This document shows, piece by piece, positions 61,534 to 64,000 of a DNA stretch of 64,000 nt. Positions within the stretch are counted from its first letter, which is position 1. Every line of letters starts with the position of its first letter. Position numbers and translations under genes: made by a program. The stretch covers positions 1 through 64,000 of the forward strand of contig MCFE01000319.1 in the NCBI GenBank assembly GCA_002104905.1, written 5' to 3'. A model generated the notes under the pieces. The model saw nothing but the letters and a program-made list of their open reading frames with translations, did no database searches and was not told the origin of the DNA. Source of the stretch: Basidiobolus meristosporus CBS 931.73. Taxonomy: Eukaryota > Basidiobolomycota > Basidiobolomycetes > Basidiobolales > Basidiobolaceae.

Positions 61534-64000
61534 AGCCATTAATGGACTTCAAAAATGGGGAGAACATATTTGGAATTTTGAGGGAATTACAATAACTAGG
61601 AAACAAAGACCTAGAACGAGCCTATGTGAAATTTGTATCAGCAGATAATATTAAAGCTGATTGTCCAATCGCCTGGCAACTCTCCATTTCACCATTACTG
61701 GACATACCTCTAATGTAAAGACTGTGCGGATTGGGTGATAGGATTCTATAGAAGCACAGGGTGGAGAAAGCCAGTAGCCTTTTTGAATGAAATATTGACT
61801 TATTATTGAATGAATCTCACTTTATTCTTTTCTTCCCAAGTCTTTCCTGACTCCGATCAACACATTATCGGGAATGCAGTAAATTCGTCAATGTGGAAAA
61901 TATCGCGGGAATTTTTGTAGCCAGGCAGGGAATGTTCACTAGATCTCATTTATTTCTGTGGTAAATATAGTGTTCGAACCTTTCAAACCATCTGTGCACT
62001 TAATATATCTTACATCTCGTGAGCATCTAGAATGAAGTCTGTCCATTTCAAACTCACGGAAGGCCGTATTAGTCGACCAGTCCTCTCCCCAAAGCTTATG
62101 AAATGGTGTATGGTACGCAATACAAATATTGCTGATTATACAATGTGTGAATTTAATGGGTTAATCCAATGGGAGAGTAGTAGTTGTGACAGCACATATT
62201 TTGGCTGCAGTCGTGCCTCAATAGCACATACGCAAGACTAGGTTCTTATCCATGATTCTCGATATGTCAGCCAATGAGAACCACCGTGTGGTTGGGATGC
62301 CATTGCTGTTAGCTGAGGAATGGTTGAATAGACTGTGCCAGCATTTCCTTAATCCGACAAACTCAATTTCTTTTGGCCATTTTCAAGCTTTACTGCCAGA
62401 CATTTAGTATCGGCAGGGAATTTAAGGCAATGTTTATAACAGGAAATCCCCTAGTAACATTGGGTGCAGACCCTTCTCAATTCGAGTCCAATATGGTGAT
62501 ATCATGGATAAAGCCTGTGATGATACCTGGGTACCTTATCGTCATTTATTCAATTTCACCTAAATGAGCTAGCTAAACTATACAAATCACTACAGCTATG
62601 CCATTGCCTTTCTGGACGTCCTTCACCAACCACTCCACGTAGCCTATAGGTATCACTCTGATTTAATCCACCTTCGTTCATCCAACCACATGGTGGGTAG
62701 TAAGCCACACCACATGGCCAGGTTAGACACTCTGTCGCCCAAGGACTCAGTTTCCCAAAACTAGAAGGCCAAACATGGACTTCCAAGGCAACAGAAAGCA
62801 TGACATCCTTTGAGGTGATGATTGCGTCGGGGCTACTGAAAGGCTTCTGCTTGTGTGCCCCTTGCTACTGGACGTCCGAGGTTGAATGCGCACTGGCAGA
62901 TTAATTTCGTGAAACTGGCTCTTGATCACTAGCTCCGTATTAAACATATCCAAGTTTTAGGGTTACACACGTTGCCACCTAGAGATTGGTGTGATCGCTA
63001 CAAAATCATATGACCAGTGATCGGTTGAATCACGAGTGACGGAAGGATTTGCCACTGGATCTACTTGCCATGTAGACATATCCTTGAGGCAACAGCAGAT
63101 CATTTAGGCTCTCACATCCACGAATGGGATACTCGACAGTTGCAAAAAAACTGGATACTTCTGGACCCATATAAAGAATCAGGGAAAATGGATTTATCTA
63201 GGGCAGAAAACCATTTTTCCTAGGAAGGGTTGTGCATCCTGGGTTGCGTATATAGTATATCCTCATGCCCTTTGGCTCCTCACCAATTTCGGCTGCAGAA
63301 TTGATGAACGATGATAATCAGCTGCCCTACCTCATTGTCTGTTGCATGAGGTTGGGGTTTTTTATTTGTTGACTAATCTTGCACATCTCTGCCACAAGCC
63401 ATCCTCCAAAGATGGAAATACTATAATAATCACAGCCCTAACCTTGAAAACACCGGAATTTTCCACCCCATATAACCAATTGGTACGTAAATGGGAGTCC
63501 AAATTCCAAGAATCCCATCCAGGTCCACACACATCAAGGCTGAAGTGCTTCTGCTCTCGGAAGATTTTGAATGCTCCAGCCTTTACAGGGAAATTCCTAA
63601 TACGGAGGTCCACCTACGCACCTGTGGGCAATTCTGCTTATAGTCGCGCTAAGAAATCCATTTCTCCAAGTATCTGATACGAAGAGGTGTGTCCTGGTAG
63701 AGGAGGTGTGTGGTCCGTTACCAAATCTTCCGTGATTGCTTGGCAAGGAATCACGGGTAGGACAGTGGTGAGTGATCGAAGTTCATGAACAAGAACCACC
63801 GGAGGCATGTTGCATCGATCCTGTGGTACAATGAGTCAATGCCTGTCACACGCTGATCATCAGTACAGTCACCCCAATAGAATTTGCCCCGCTATAACAT
63901 CGAGTTTCGAGTTTCCTGATATTTTACAGGGGAAAAACATAGAATTGAGCTAGAGGTGCGGGGGAACTGATAAGGACTGAGCCAATGGAGTGTGCACCTT
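61534..64000. other. Right-end stretch without a supported gene
   Basis: About 2.5 kb. The zinc-finger promoter lies at its left side. Short frames (longest 111 codons at 63342-63677, with an antisense 83-codon shadow) show no domain. Genes beyond the window edge cannot be judged. Confidence 0.5.

Overview
The window is nuclear DNA from a fungus. Most genes are split by short GT-AG introns of about 50-75 nt, often with a CTAAC/CTAAT-like branch site. Promoters are TATA-type and spacers are AT-rich. The gene set is fungal: Mig1/CreA-type zinc finger, APSES factor, dual hybrid histidine kinase, 7TM-RGS protein, Ded1, Erd1 and a Gvp36-like BAR protein. It also holds genes that yeasts generally lack: a CHIP/STUB1 U-box ligase, TTC36, CHAP-domain secreted proteins and mitochondrial ClpP. 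This mix points to an early-diverging ('zygomycete'-grade) fungus. A Basidiobolus-like lineage is only a guess. I rebuilt spliced models by hand from splice sites, phase and family conservation; nearly all give coding lengths divisible by three.

Layout. 1-9.1 kb is a secretome block: two tandem CHAP proteins, two small secreted helical proteins, and a 678-residue glycine-rich repeat protein. 10.1-17.9 kb holds CAF-1 p60, the CHIP ubiquitin ligase, an unresolved small gene, and a winged-helix plus APSES transcription factor. 17.9-24.4 kb is sparse, with TTC36. 24.4-34.1 kb is a large palindrome-like unit: two nearly identical inverted arms of about 1.5 kb flank a 1571-residue dual histidine kinase. 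34.6-36.3 kb holds a sodium:solute symporter gene whose 3' UTR carries a complete TPP (thiamine pyrophosphate) riboswitch. 38.2-44.4 kb holds a 7TM-RGS protein, an unrecognised 444-residue protein with an acidic tail, an intronless decayed Ran GTPase copy, and a short ISY1-like gene. 45.0-53.6 kb holds Erd1, Ded1, a BAR protein and ClpP. 53.6-64 kb is almost empty apart from the Mig1/CreA-type zinc finger.

Most notable. The TPP aptamer lies 77 nt downstream of the symporter stop codon, on the same strand, and ahead of an AATAAA signal. A consensus 5' splice site sits in its P3 loop, and a polypyrimidine/CTAG acceptor follows it. This resembles the plant THIC 3'-UTR arrangement rather than the usual fungal 5'-UTR arrangement, and it suggests that the symporter moves thiamine or a thiamine precursor. 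Other leads are the inverted repeat around the kinase, the processed-looking Ran pseudogene and the CHAP duplication with an intron difference.
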